Below, in pieces: positions 24,499 to 33,572 of a DNA stretch of 64,000 nt. Under the pieces are notes generated by a model. That model was not told the DNA's origin and did no database searches. It was given only the letters and a program-made list of their open reading frames with translations. Each line of letters begins with the position of its first letter. Within the stretch, counting starts at the first letter, position 1. The position numbers were made by a program, and so were the translations under genes. The DNA is from CAWCDJ01 sp963794265 (GTDB lineage: Bacteria; Acidobacteriota; Terriglobia; Bryobacterales; Bryobacteraceae), in the NCBI GenBank assembly GCA_963794265.1, contig CAWCDJ010000005.1, positions 248,001 through 312,000 of the forward strand, given 5' to 3'.

Positions 24499-26535
24499 AT
24501 GAGACGTTTGTGCTTCGTGTTTCTGGTCATGGCAGGAACGGTCCCGGGCCTGTGGGGCGGGTCGCCGGCGGGCGATGACGCAGGCCAGCGCCGCGACGTT
24601 TATGTCGCCGGCGATAGCGCCAAAGTGAAGCCCGCTCTGATTCCCCTGCCGCCCGGTGCCGTCAGGCCCGAAGGCTGGCTGCGGGATTGGGCTACGGCTG
24701 CGAGCCATGGCATCACCGGCCACCTGGACGAATACAACGCTACGTTCGGCGAGGCGTGGAAAGGCTATGCCTTCTCGGCCCGCGGCGCGCGTCCGGACGG
24801 CACGGGATGGCCACTCGAACAGTCCAGTTACTGGCTGGATGGAGCCGTCCGGCTGGCCTACATCCTCGACGACAAGGACCTGATAGCGAAGGTGAGCAAG
24901 CGGCTGGATCTGGTAGTGGCCGGCGTACTGCACGGCGGCGATTCCTTCATCTATTGGCGCCCGAAATCCGTGTTGGGCGATGAGTTCGACAGTTGGGCCC
25001 ACTCCCACATGGGACGCGCCCTGGTTGCCTATTACCAGGCCACGGGCAAACCCGAGATTCTGGAAGCATTGGTCAAGACCTACCGCGATTACCCGCTTCC
25101 GGAATTACCACCGCGATTCGATGCCGTGACCGGCGCCGTGAATATCGACCCGATGATCGACACGTACCTGATGAGCGGCGACCGCAAGGTACTGGAGAAT
25201 ATCGAGGCCTACGCGCGCAGGGCGAGTTTCCGCTCGACCGTCGCGCAGTGGCGAAAGGGCGAGATTTCGCCGGGACACAACGTGATCTTCTATGAAGACA
25301 TCCGGGTGCCGGCGCTCCTGTATCCGTGGACGGCCGACCCACAAGACCTCGGGGCCACGGTCCAGGCCATAGCGTGGAACGATCGCAACAATCTCCTCCC
25401 CATGGGCTTGAGTTCGGGGGAGGAATGGCAAGCAGGCATCGGCGCCACCCGCAACGTGGAGACGTGCAACGTGGCGGCTTCCATGTGGACCTTTCTCTGG
25501 ATGCTGCGGATCACCGGCGAGCGTGGCTATGCGGACCGCATCGAGGAGATTTTCTTCAATGCCGGGTCGGCGCCCGTGGACCGCGACTTCAAGACCATGT
25601 GCTACTACCAGAGTCCAAACCGCTATAGCCTGGCGCTGCCGGAAGAGGAGCCGGCCAATCCCGGGAAAGGCGCGTATCAATTCACGAACATAGGCCACCC
25701 GGTGCTGTGCTGCGTCGGCAACCTGAACCGCGTCATCCCGAATTACGTGCAGCACATGTGGATGGCTACGCCCGACCGGGGCCTGGCGGCGGCGCTGTAC
25801 GGGCCCGCCGAGGTGCACTCTACGGTGGCCGGCGGAGTCGGCGTGGAAATCCGCGCGCAGACGTCCTATCCGTTCGAAGAGAACATAAGGCTGACTGTGA
25901 ATCCCTCGCGCAGCGCGGCATTCCCGCTTTACCTGCGGATTCCGGAGTGGTGCCGCGCGCCCGAGATCCGGGTCAACGGCGAGCGCATTTCCGTACCCTC
26001 CGGCGCATCGTTCGCCAAGGTGGCCCGCGTATGGCGGGCGAATGACCGCGTGACGCTGCGGTTCCCCATGGCCGCGGTGGTAAAGCTGGGAAACGAGACG
26101 CCCTATCCGCAGGTCCCGTATTTCCGGAACGGACGCCGCATTGCCAGGGAAACCGGGATTTCGAATCCCTACGCCTCGGTGTATTTCGGACCTTTACTTT
26201 TCGCGCTGGCCATCCCGGATGAGGGACCTAACCATCCGGCAGGCAATCCGGAGTTCCGCTATGCGCTGGACGTCGCTCCGGACAACGTCCGGGGCCAAGT
26301 GAAAATCGTGCGGCGCCCCATGCCTGCGAGGTGGACGTGGAGCCTGGATGCGCCGGTGCGGCTGGTAACCGATGCCAGAGAATTCGACTGGCGGCCGACG
26401 GAATTGCAACCGCTCCCGGAACGCCCGATCGAGAGCGGCCGAAGGACCAGGATCACGCTGGTGCCCTACGGTTGCACGAAATTCAGGGTCAGCATGTTTC
26501 CGGTCACGAAAGCCGCGGCGGCGAGCGAACGTTAG
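24499..26535 (+). CDS. Secreted GH127-family glycoside hydrolase (beta-L-arabinofuranosidase-like)
   Basis: A signal peptide (residues 1-20) is followed by the alpha/alpha-barrel of the former DUF1680 family. The zinc-thiolate active site of GH127 is kept: E321-T-C323 (NVETCNVAA) and C404-C405 (HPVLCCVGNLN), matching Glu, Cys, Cys, Cys of HypBA1. It should release L-arabinofuranose or related sugars from plant glycans outside the cytoplasm. GGAGG at 24488-24492 favours ATG 24499. The 678-residue length is typical. It is divergent from the MarR operon. Confidence 0.87.
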   Translation: MRRLCFVFLVMAGTVPGLWGGSPAGDDAGQRRDVYVAGDSAKVKPALIPLPPGAVRPEGWLRDWATAASHGITGHLDEYNATFGEAWKGYAFSARGARPDGTGWPLEQSSYWLDGAVRLAYILDDKDLIAKVSKRLDLVVAGVLHGGDSFIYWRPKSVLGDEFDSWAHSHMGRALVAYYQATGKPEILEALVKTYRDYPLPELPPRFDAVTGAVNIDPMIDTYLMSGDRKVLENIEAYARRASFRSTVAQWRKGEISPGHNVIFYEDIRVPALLYPWTADPQDLGATVQAIAWNDRNNLLPMGLSSGEEWQAGIGATRNVETCNVAASMWTFLWMLRITGERGYADRIEEIFFNAGSAPVDRDFKTMCYYQSPNRYSLALPEEEPANPGKGAYQFTNIGHPVLCCVGNLNRVIPNYVQHMWMATPDRGLAAALYGPAEVHSTVAGGVGVEIRAQTSYPFEENIRLTVNPSRSAAFPLYLRIPEWCRAPEIRVNGERISVPSGASFAKVARVWRANDRVTLRFPMAAVVKLGNETPYPQVPYFRNGRRIARETGISNPYASVYFGPLLFALAIPDEGPNHPAGNPEFRYALDVAPDNVRGQVKIVRRPMPARWTWSLDAPVRLVTDAREFDWRPTELQPLPERPIESGRRTRITLVPYGCTKFRVSMFPVTKAAAASER

Positions 26536-26740
26536 GGGGCGGAAATCCCGCCGAAATGCGCAAATCGTCTTCGCGGTATGGTCGATCTTAAGGATCGAGC
26601 ATCAATTGCAGAGCGGAGTGGCACACACGGCCAAGTGGGAGCGACTCAGTTTCCGGCAGAGCGATTCATCCCAATCGGCTTCGGTAGCCGTTCACTTTCG
26701 TTATCATTACCCGCCCAGCTATCATTCATTAGAATTAGGA

Positions 26741-28294
26741 ATGCATCGACCGCCGAAGGCTATCCTCTTCGTCATCGGACTGATGACGCTGTTGTCCTCT
26801 GGGTCCAGGGAGCAGGAGCACGCGGGTTGGCGCATCTCGCCGGAGAGAATCAATATCCAGGCCGGGACCACGCGTACTCTGCAGATCCTCGACGATCGCG
26901 CGCGGGAACTGCACGGTGCGCTCTGGTCCGTCGACCGCGCCGATCTCGCAGAGATTCGCGAAGAGAATGGTCGCGCGGCCGTGGACGCCAAGGCTGCCGG
27001 AACGATCCGCGTCACCGCCTCTCTGGGGAGTGAGGCCAGAACCGCCGAAATCCGGATCTGGCCTGCGGACCAGCCGATTCCTCAGGGAACCACGACCTGG
27101 GGGATGCATCCCATCGGCCGGGATGTTGGAGATCTGCCCGCAGTCCCGGGTGCCGGGCCCGTAAGTACGTTTTCGTTGGAGCAGACGGTCGAGGGTGGCA
27201 CGTACCTGCGCGGTGTCACCGACGAAGGCATTCAGGAATGGGCATGGCTCATGCCGGAGAATAGCCGTAACGTGGAGTTGATCTGCGGCGATTGGCTGAG
27301 CGGTGCGCTGGTGAGCGCGAACCGCGGCGGTTCGTTCACGCTCTACGTCGTGGGGAACGACGGGAAACTGCGCTGGCATCGCTCCTTTCCCGGCAAACGT
27401 ACAGCTCACGCTTACAATCTCGAGCACCTGCTGCACATTGTGACTGAAGCTCCGGACGGTACCGCCGCAGTCACGGTCTTGGACGGAGTGACCGGAGAAC
27501 AGCGGTTCGAACTGCCAATCCCCGCCTCCCGCGGATACCTGAGCGGCTTACGCCGGCGGGAACCCGGCTACGTCTGTGCGCCCGGCAACCGCAGTGTGCC
27601 CGCGCGGAGCGCGGTGAGCGGGCTGTTCGTGAACATCGACGGGTTCGCCTATGTGGCGTTCGCGCTCAGCCATTGGACCTTCTCCAGTGCGTGTGCCTCT
27701 GGCGCAACGGTCGACCCAGAAGATATCACGCTCTCGGGTGACCAGCGGTTGATCTTGTGGCAGATTCATCCGGATGGCACCCGCCGGGAAACCCTTGTCG
27801 AGCAGGTCAACGCTCGCGGTCCGTCCTCCGAGCCAGTGGCGCTCCTGGCGCCCACGCACGCCATCATCCCCGACGGACTCGGGGGCGTTCTGCTATCTGT
27901 ACAGCGGTTGGCGGACGCTCGCGAGTCCGCGCCGTCGCACTCGACGGAGTTCATCTACCGCCTGGATGGCGATGGCAAGCTCGTCTTTAGATTGCCGCTG
28001 CCCGCCTATGAGGGTCCGCTGAAGGATGAGATAGTGCTCGGAGAGAACGACCGCGGCTTCACAACCCGTGGCTCGCTGCTCATCGCCTTTGATGTCCGTG
28101 AGGGAAAAGAGTCCTGGCGTTACGACGCGCACGTCCGAGGAATCGAAGTCTTCGCGGCCCTTGCCGACGGCGGCTGCCTGGTGCAGACGCCCAACGCGCT
28201 GTTGAACGTGCACGACGCGGAGCGCGCGGCCGAGGTCATGAAAGGAAAGGCGATGATGGGCTGGGACGGACAGATCTACGCCAAGCAGCAGTAG
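26741..28294 (+). CDS. Secreted beta-propeller protein with N-terminal Ig-like domain
   Basis: This 517-residue protein has a signal peptide (MHRPPKAILFVIGLMTLL). A bacterial Ig-like domain follows (about 30-115, ISPERINIQAGTTRTL...AGTIRVTA), and then repeated beta-strand blades of the PQQ/quinoprotein type (GKLRWHRSFPG, GDGKLVFRLPLP, EGKESWRYDAHV). The function is unknown; binding of sugars or proteins outside the cell is a guess. ATG 26741 follows a TAGAAT box by 5 bases, which argues against the longer upstream readings. Confidence 0.7.
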   Translation: MHRPPKAILFVIGLMTLLSSGSREQEHAGWRISPERINIQAGTTRTLQILDDRARELHGALWSVDRADLAEIREENGRAAVDAKAAGTIRVTASLGSEARTAEIRIWPADQPIPQGTTTWGMHPIGRDVGDLPAVPGAGPVSTFSLEQTVEGGTYLRGVTDEGIQEWAWLMPENSRNVELICGDWLSGALVSANRGGSFTLYVVGNDGKLRWHRSFPGKRTAHAYNLEHLLHIVTEAPDGTAAVTVLDGVTGEQRFELPIPASRGYLSGLRRREPGYVCAPGNRSVPARSAVSGLFVNIDGFAYVAFALSHWTFSSACASGATVDPEDITLSGDQRLILWQIHPDGTRRETLVEQVNARGPSSEPVALLAPTHAIIPDGLGGVLLSVQRLADARESAPSHSTEFIYRLDGDGKLVFRLPLPAYEGPLKDEIVLGENDRGFTTRGSLLIAFDVREGKESWRYDAHVRGIEVFAALADGGCLVQTPNALLNVHDAERAAEVMKGKAMMGWDGQIYAKQQ

Positions 28295-28361
28295 ACACGT
28301 GTCGAACCGGCAGCCCGAGCCTGATTTGTCCAGTATAAGAGACACTGTAGTATAAAATTCT

Positions 28362-28510
28362 ATGATCCGCTCTCTTTTGAGACTGGTGCCGGTGTGTCGT
28401 TGGTGGCCTTGGGCTGTTGTCTCGGCCAGGCGCAGCCCCGGCCGGGCAGGTTCGTAATTGTCGGAATGGGAACTGCCGCCGACCTGATCACGGTTCAGCG
28501 TTGGCGTTAG
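28362..28510 (+). pseudogene. Remnant of a secreted tetrapyrrole-methylase-like gene
   Basis: An ATG at 28362 reads MIRSLLRLVPV like a signal peptide start. In a second frame the DNA continues LVALGCCLGQAQPRPGRF, then VIVGMGTAADLITVQ, then a stop at 28508. The phrase VIVGMG-x-ADLIT resembles the N-terminal SAM-binding strand of tetrapyrrole methylases. One frameshift and a 3' truncation would explain it. It lies in a 295-base stretch without an intact gene. Confidence 0.35.
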
Positions 28511-28589
28511 CGGCGGCGGCTACTTGAATGGCCGATTCATGATAGCTTGGCTTCGGGCGAACGGGGCGAAAAAACCAGTTGGAGTGCTC

Positions 28590-29954
28590 ATGCGAATTCT
28601 TATCGGCAAGACCGTAGTGATCCCGGCGGTGGCCGCCGGATTTTGCGCGCTCTTGGCTATCTCCTCTCCGGCCGCTGCGGCGGACAGACCCCTCCGGTCA
28701 CCAGAAGTCACGCACACCGGAAAGGGTCCCACCGGCTACACAGTGACCTTCCGCTACGCGAACCCGACGGCGAAGAAGGTGCAAATCAAAGGCGAATGGT
28801 ACTTCGCCCGGCCGAGCGAGCTGCCACAGATCGCCGCGACGCCGGACCACCCCGTCGTCGAAGGCCAGGGCCTGCTGCCCCGGGATTGGCGGCCGGGCGA
28901 CTTCCCCCTGCAACGCCCCAATTCGACCAGTCCGAACTTTCCCGTCGCCGACATGACAAAGGGCAGGAACGGTGTGTGGACCTACACGACGCCGCTGCCG
29001 TCAGGCACCTTCACCTATGCCTTCTTCATCGACTGCCCGGCGTCCACCCCCACACCCGGTCAAGCGCGGTGCAAGCCGATTTCCGATCCGGGCAATCGGC
29101 CGTGGAACGAGAAGAATGGCATCACCATGGGGTCGGTTGCGCCAAACAGCCAGGTCTTCGTACCTTCCGACCCGGCGTTCCACACGATCGATTACTCGTG
29201 GCAGGGCCCGGCGAAGGTACAAGGGAAGCTGACCCATGAGACATATCCGTCCTCCGGACATGTTACGCCGGCGAATGAAAACTATCTCGTCGTCTACACG
29301 CCGCCGAACTACGATCCGGCGCGCGCCAAGCCGTATCCGACACTGTACCTGAGCCATGGAGGCGGCGAGAACGAGATGGGCTGGAGCACACAGGGCTCGC
29401 TCGGCAACATCCTGGATAATCTCATCAACAGCGGTGAGATACAACCTGTCGTAGTCGTGATGCCGAGCGCGGTCGGGTTCCCCCAATCCACGTTCAACGA
29501 GGCCTACGACCAGGACCTGATCAACAACATGATTCCGTACGTAGAGCAACGCTACCACGTGTCGAAATCTGCGATGGACCGGGCCTTCTCGGGGCTCTCG
29601 ATGGGCGGAATGCTGACCAACTCATTCATCATCAAGCACCCCGAAGTGTTCCAGTATTACGGCATGATGAGCGCCGGCCTGCCTCCGGCGTACGGAACGC
29701 TTACGGCCGAGCAGATCGCGGCGCTCAAGGGCAAGTCCATTTGGGTCGGCGGCGGCTGGCAGGATGTGATCCATGCAAAAGGCTTCACCGTGCACACCGG
29801 CCCGGCCCGGGAAGTCAGCACATTCGCGGAAGCCGGCGTCCCCGTGGCGACGGACTTCGTCTATGGCGGCCACGAATGGTACGTGTGGCGCATCCTGTTA
29901 AGAGACTTCCTGACACGCGTGGCCTTCCTGCCGCAGCCGTACGCCGCCTGGTGA
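28590..29954 (+). CDS. Secreted esterase with N-terminal E-set domain (feruloyl-esterase-like)
   Basis: A signal peptide (to about residue 32, SSPAAAA-D) is followed by an immunoglobulin-like E-set domain (about 45-200). The alpha/beta-hydrolase esterase D domain comes last. The nucleophile Ser337 lies in GLSMGG and the catalytic His428 in GGHEWYVWR. Similar proteins remove ferulic or acetyl groups from plant polysaccharides, which fits the GH127 gene nearby. TTGGAG 5 bases before ATG 28590 decides the start. The 454-residue protein is complete. Confidence 0.82.
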   Translation: MRILIGKTVVIPAVAAGFCALLAISSPAAAADRPLRSPEVTHTGKGPTGYTVTFRYANPTAKKVQIKGEWYFARPSELPQIAATPDHPVVEGQGLLPRDWRPGDFPLQRPNSTSPNFPVADMTKGRNGVWTYTTPLPSGTFTYAFFIDCPASTPTPGQARCKPISDPGNRPWNEKNGITMGSVAPNSQVFVPSDPAFHTIDYSWQGPAKVQGKLTHETYPSSGHVTPANENYLVVYTPPNYDPARAKPYPTLYLSHGGGENEMGWSTQGSLGNILDNLINSGEIQPVVVVMPSAVGFPQSTFNEAYDQDLINNMIPYVEQRYHVSKSAMDRAFSGLSMGGMLTNSFIIKHPEVFQYYGMMSAGLPPAYGTLTAEQIAALKGKSIWVGGGWQDVIHAKGFTVHTGPAREVSTFAEAGVPVATDFVYGGHEWYVWRILLRDFLTRVAFLPQPYAAW

Positions 29955-29982
29955 CCTCACACTGAAGTGAGCCGCATTGGGG

Positions 29983-30768
29983 CTACAGCACGTGGTAATA
30001 GCCGCCGCGCTCCAGCACTTCCACCGGAATCCGGAACAGTCCGCTGAGCGTTTCCGCCCGCAGCACCTGCTCTTTGGGGCCGTCGCAAAACACGCGGCCG
30101 TCGCGAAACAGCACCACGCGCTGCATTTCCGGAATGATGTCCGGCAAGTGATGCGTCACCATGATGATGCCGATGCCGCCCGCCGCCAGCTTGCGCAGGA
30201 TTTCGCGCAGTTCGTGCGTGGCGTGCAGGTCCAGGCTGGAGGTCGGCTCATCGAGCACAAGGGCTTGCGGGCCGTGCACCAGCGCCCGGGCAATCAGAAT
30301 GCGCCGCGCCTCGCCGGAAGACATCTGGTTGGTGTTTCGTTCGGCCAGGTGCCCGATCTCAAGCAGTTCCATCACTTCGCGCGCCTTGCTCTCCATCGCG
30401 GGTCGGACTTCGTGGTTCGGCCAGATTCCCACGCTGCCAAAGAAGCCGGACAGCACAATCTCATACCCGGAGTAATCGCGCGTGCACATCTGCATCCAGT
30501 CGTTCGACACGATTCCCAGGTGATTGCGGAGGTCGAACAGCCGCCAACGGTCGCGGCCCAGGATGCGCAGCAACCACGGTTCAGGCTTCATTCGCGGGTA
30601 CAGTTCGCGCGAAATCAGTTTGATGAGAGTCGACTTACCCGACCCGTTGGGGCCGAGCACGGCGGCGTGTTCCCCCTGCGCGATGGAAAGCGTAACCCGG
30701 TCGAGGACCACCCGGTCGCCGCGCTGCACGGTCACGTTCTGAAACTCGATCAAGGGGACGTCAGGCAT
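29983..30768 (-). CDS. ABC transporter ATP-binding protein
   Basis: This 261-residue ATPase has Walker A GPNGSGKST (39-47), the Q-loop region, a shortened signature (SSGEARR instead of LSGGQ), Walker B ALVLDEPTSSLD and the switch histidine in VTHH. It resembles ModF/YheS-like stand-alone ATPases that have the signature SSGE. No permease or binding protein is adjacent, so the transported substrate is unknown. The ATG at 30768 opens a standard N-terminus (PLIEFQNVTVQRG). Confidence 0.88.
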   Translation of the reverse strand: MPDVPLIEFQNVTVQRGDRVVLDRVTLSIAQGEHAAVLGPNGSGKSTLIKLISRELYPRMKPEPWLLRILGRDRWRLFDLRNHLGIVSNDWMQMCTRDYSGYEIVLSGFFGSVGIWPNHEVRPAMESKAREVMELLEIGHLAERNTNQMSSGEARRILIARALVHGPQALVLDEPTSSLDLHATHELREILRKLAAGGIGIIMVTHHLPDIIPEMQRVVLFRDGRVFCDGPKEQVLRAETLSGLFRIPVEVLERGGYYHVL

Positions 30769-30829
30769 CAAGCCTTCAGTGTAAACCTGGCAGGGCAGGC
30801 CTCCCCAAGCGAGCAAAGCCCGCCTGAGG

Positions 30830-32359
30830 TCAGCGCTGCTCCAGAAACTGCTTGATGCCGGGACCACCCTGTCCCATGGCGCGCGCCAGCGTGGCTTTGG
30901 CCAGGTTGTGCGAATACACGCTCGAGATGTAATCCTGCTCGGCGGCGGCCACAGACTCTTCGGCCTGGACCACTTCGAGCGTGTCGGTCACGCCCGACGC
31001 GAACCGGTCTTGCGCATACTTCAAGGTCTCCGCGGCCAGTTTCCGGTTGCTTTCGGACACCGCAACCTGATTCGCGGCGGTGGTCAGGTCGAGAAAGGCC
31101 GTGCGCACCTCGGCGTCGATTCTGCCTCGAAGGTCCTGGTATTCGGCGCGCCGCTGCGCCAGCGCCGCATCCGCCTGCTCGATGTCACCGCGAATCCGGC
31201 CGCTTTCGAAGATCGGAACGCGGACCGCGCCGGTGATGGCGAAGGTTCCGTGCGAATTGCCGGGAGACGAGCCGATCACTCCATAATCCGCATCGAATTC
31301 GACCCGCGGGTAGTGCTCCGCCACCGCCGCCTGGCGCGCGAACTCCGCGGCCCGAGCCTGCGCCGCGGCGGCCTTCAGGTCGGAACGGTAGGCGTAGGCG
31401 CGCAACAGCGCCTGCTCGAGCGTCAGCGATTTAAGGGGCGCATAGGGAAGCGTGTCCGAAATGGAATAATCCCGCGCCGGCGGCAGCCCGATCAGGCGGG
31501 CGAAGTAGATTCGCAGCTTGGCAAGATTGTTCTGGAGCGAAGTGAGCCGCTGCTGCTGCGTCTGCAGTTCCACCTGGCTGCGGGTGAGGTCGATGCGGGG
31601 CACCACTCCGGCGGCGAGCCGGTCCCGCGCCTGCCGGAAGGCCGCCTCCGCCGTGGCGACCTCGGCGCGGGCGGTATCCACGCGCGCAGCCGCGGCAATC
31701 AGGTCCAGATACCCGCCGGTCACCGCCAGGGTTACCAGGTCGCGGGCGTCCAGCGCCGAAAGCCGCGCGGACTCCAACTCCTGCGAAGACGCGTGATAGT
31801 TCCGCAGTTCGGTGAGGCTCAACACGGTCTGACTCACGCCCGCCCGCAGGTCGAAGTAGTGGAACGGTCCCACCACCATCGGAACTCCCGGAATGTTTCC
31901 CGCGAAGCCCAAGGCCGCCAGGTTCAACTGTTCCTCGGATACCAGCAAATCGGCCGAAACCTGCGGAAGCAGGGCCGCGCGTTCCACCCTTTGGTAACCG
32001 CGCTCCTGGCGAACGTTGTTCCGGTTGCTCACGGCCCCCAGATTGTATTCGAGACCGCGTTTCACGGCCGCGTCGAGCGATAGGGACAGCGGGAGGCCGG
32101 GGGCCGGCGCCGAAGGGATGCTGCCCTGGTAAGCACCCTGGACCTGCACGGTGCTGGTAATGGTGTTAACGCTTTGCAGGCCGCTCGGCAGGGGATTCTG
32201 CACGGTCTCTACCGAGCCGGTCTGCCCTGTCCGGCCGGAAAGGGGTAGTTGTACCGGGCGGGCGCCCGGCGGTCCTGATTCCGGCGGCACCGCCTGGCCG
32301 TAGATCCCCGCCACGCCCCACATCCAAAGCACGGCAGCCGCGCATCCCTGTTTCCGCAT
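30830..32359 (-). CDS. TolC-like outer-membrane efflux protein
   Basis: A signal peptide (MRKQGCAAAVLWMWGVAGIYGQ) precedes a Pro/Gly-rich N-terminal stretch and two outer-membrane-factor repeats with long coiled helices (ARLSALDARDLVTLAVTGGYLDLIAAAARVD and its later equivalent). Trimers of such proteins form the exit duct of tripartite pumps. GGAGGAGA 4 bases before ATG 32359 favours this start over 32374. The pump's membrane-fusion and inner-membrane parts are not adjacent. Confidence 0.9.
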   Translation of the reverse strand: MRKQGCAAAVLWMWGVAGIYGQAVPPESGPPGARPVQLPLSGRTGQTGSVETVQNPLPSGLQSVNTITSTVQVQGAYQGSIPSAPAPGLPLSLSLDAAVKRGLEYNLGAVSNRNNVRQERGYQRVERAALLPQVSADLLVSEEQLNLAALGFAGNIPGVPMVVGPFHYFDLRAGVSQTVLSLTELRNYHASSQELESARLSALDARDLVTLAVTGGYLDLIAAAARVDTARAEVATAEAAFRQARDRLAAGVVPRIDLTRSQVELQTQQQRLTSLQNNLAKLRIYFARLIGLPPARDYSISDTLPYAPLKSLTLEQALLRAYAYRSDLKAAAAQARAAEFARQAAVAEHYPRVEFDADYGVIGSSPGNSHGTFAITGAVRVPIFESGRIRGDIEQADAALAQRRAEYQDLRGRIDAEVRTAFLDLTTAANQVAVSESNRKLAAETLKYAQDRFASGVTDTLEVVQAEESVAAAEQDYISSVYSHNLAKATLARAMGQGGPGIKQFLEQR

Positions 32360-32515
32360 GTGTCTCCTCCGCATGAACTCGTTGGCCCGACCAGGCCTAA
32401 TTCCAAGTTACGAGAAGGGGGCGGAAGCTCGCACCGCCTGATGTACGTGCGGGCACGCAACGGTCCGGACGGGAATCGTGAAGAGACAGCCGAACCGGGA
32501 TTCGCCGGCGCGGAA

Positions 32516-33475
32516 TCAAAACTCCGGAAGGGGTCGCGCGGGAGCGTGCGAGCCGGCGAAAGAGTACGTCTGCCCACGCTCCAGATACCGTACCTTCTGC
32601 TGCAAACCCGCGCGTTCCACCGCTCGCAGGAATTCCGCCAGCGGCTCGCGAAAGACGTCGTAGTCGTCGTAATGTACCGGAATCGCGATCTCGGGACGGA
32701 TGAGGCGCAAGGCTTCGATCCCCTGCTCCGCGTTCATCGTCACCAGGATGCCCATGACCCTGGCGCCGCCCAGGTGCAGCAGTGCGAGGTCAATGCCCGG
32801 GTACCGGCCGGGTATCTGTTTGAGATCGTCGTAGACCAGGGTATCGCCGCTGATGTAGATCCGATAGGCCGGCAGATTCGGACGGCCGCGGAACTCCAGC
32901 ATGCTGCCCATGACCGCCGGCATCATGGCCGAAATGAGCAGCGGCCCGTGCCGGCCGGGCAGCGAAGTAATGCGCGCGTGGACGGCGCCTTTGGAGACTT
33001 CCACCGCGTCCCACGTGCGCAGGGCAAAACTTCGCCGGAAGCCTCTCCGGCGCAGCGTCCGGGCGGCGTCGGCCGTGGTGAGGATGGGGATATCCCGCCG
33101 CAGCCGGGCTTCCACCAGCCGGTCGAAGTGATCTTCGTGGAGATGCGAGAGGAGGACGAAGTCAATTCGGGGAAGCTCGTCGAAATCGATCGCCGGATCG
33201 GTCAGGCGCGTCGCATGCAAGCCGTAGCCGATGTCAATTCTCTCACCCATGTGAAGAAAATTCGGATCGGTGAGGATGGTGAGCCCGCCATAGCGGATTA
33301 GCGTGGTCGCGGTGCCGATGAACTGCACGGAGCCGGCGCCGGCGAATTCCGTTTCCGGGCCGCCGGGCGGCAGGTCGAGGTGGAAAGTCCGCGGGATCCG
33401 CCGCGGCGTTCGGCGGCTGAGCCTCCAGTAGGCGCCCGCCAATGCCGCGCCCGCCAGCCAGTATCGAAGCTTCAT
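32516..33475 (-). CDS. Membrane-anchored metallo-beta-lactamase-fold hydrolase (UlaG-like)
   Basis: An N-terminal hydrophobic segment (YWLAGAALAGAYW) is followed by the MBL core. It has SVQFIGTATTLIRYGGLTILTDP, the metal motif HLHEDH, YISGDTLVYDD and a late PVHYDDYD. This layout matches the UlaG/YfiQ-type or NAPE-PLD-like MBL proteins that open lactones or phosphodiesters. The substrate is unknown. It stands between TolC and the large hydrolase, on the same strand. Confidence 0.82.
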   Translation of the reverse strand: MKLRYWLAGAALAGAYWRLSRRTPRRIPRTFHLDLPPGGPETEFAGAGSVQFIGTATTLIRYGGLTILTDPNFLHMGERIDIGYGLHATRLTDPAIDFDELPRIDFVLLSHLHEDHFDRLVEARLRRDIPILTTADAARTLRRRGFRRSFALRTWDAVEVSKGAVHARITSLPGRHGPLLISAMMPAVMGSMLEFRGRPNLPAYRIYISGDTLVYDDLKQIPGRYPGIDLALLHLGGARVMGILVTMNAEQGIEALRLIRPEIAIPVHYDDYDVFREPLAEFLRAVERAGLQQKVRYLERGQTYSFAGSHAPARPLPEF

Positions 33476-33572
33476 ACAGCAGCGAGTCTAGCCCGGAAGA
33501 CCCTGTGGCATGGGTCCGTTTCCGCGCACAGCCGGCGCCGCGTGGCGCCCCTTGGTGCGGAAAGTGCCGCCG

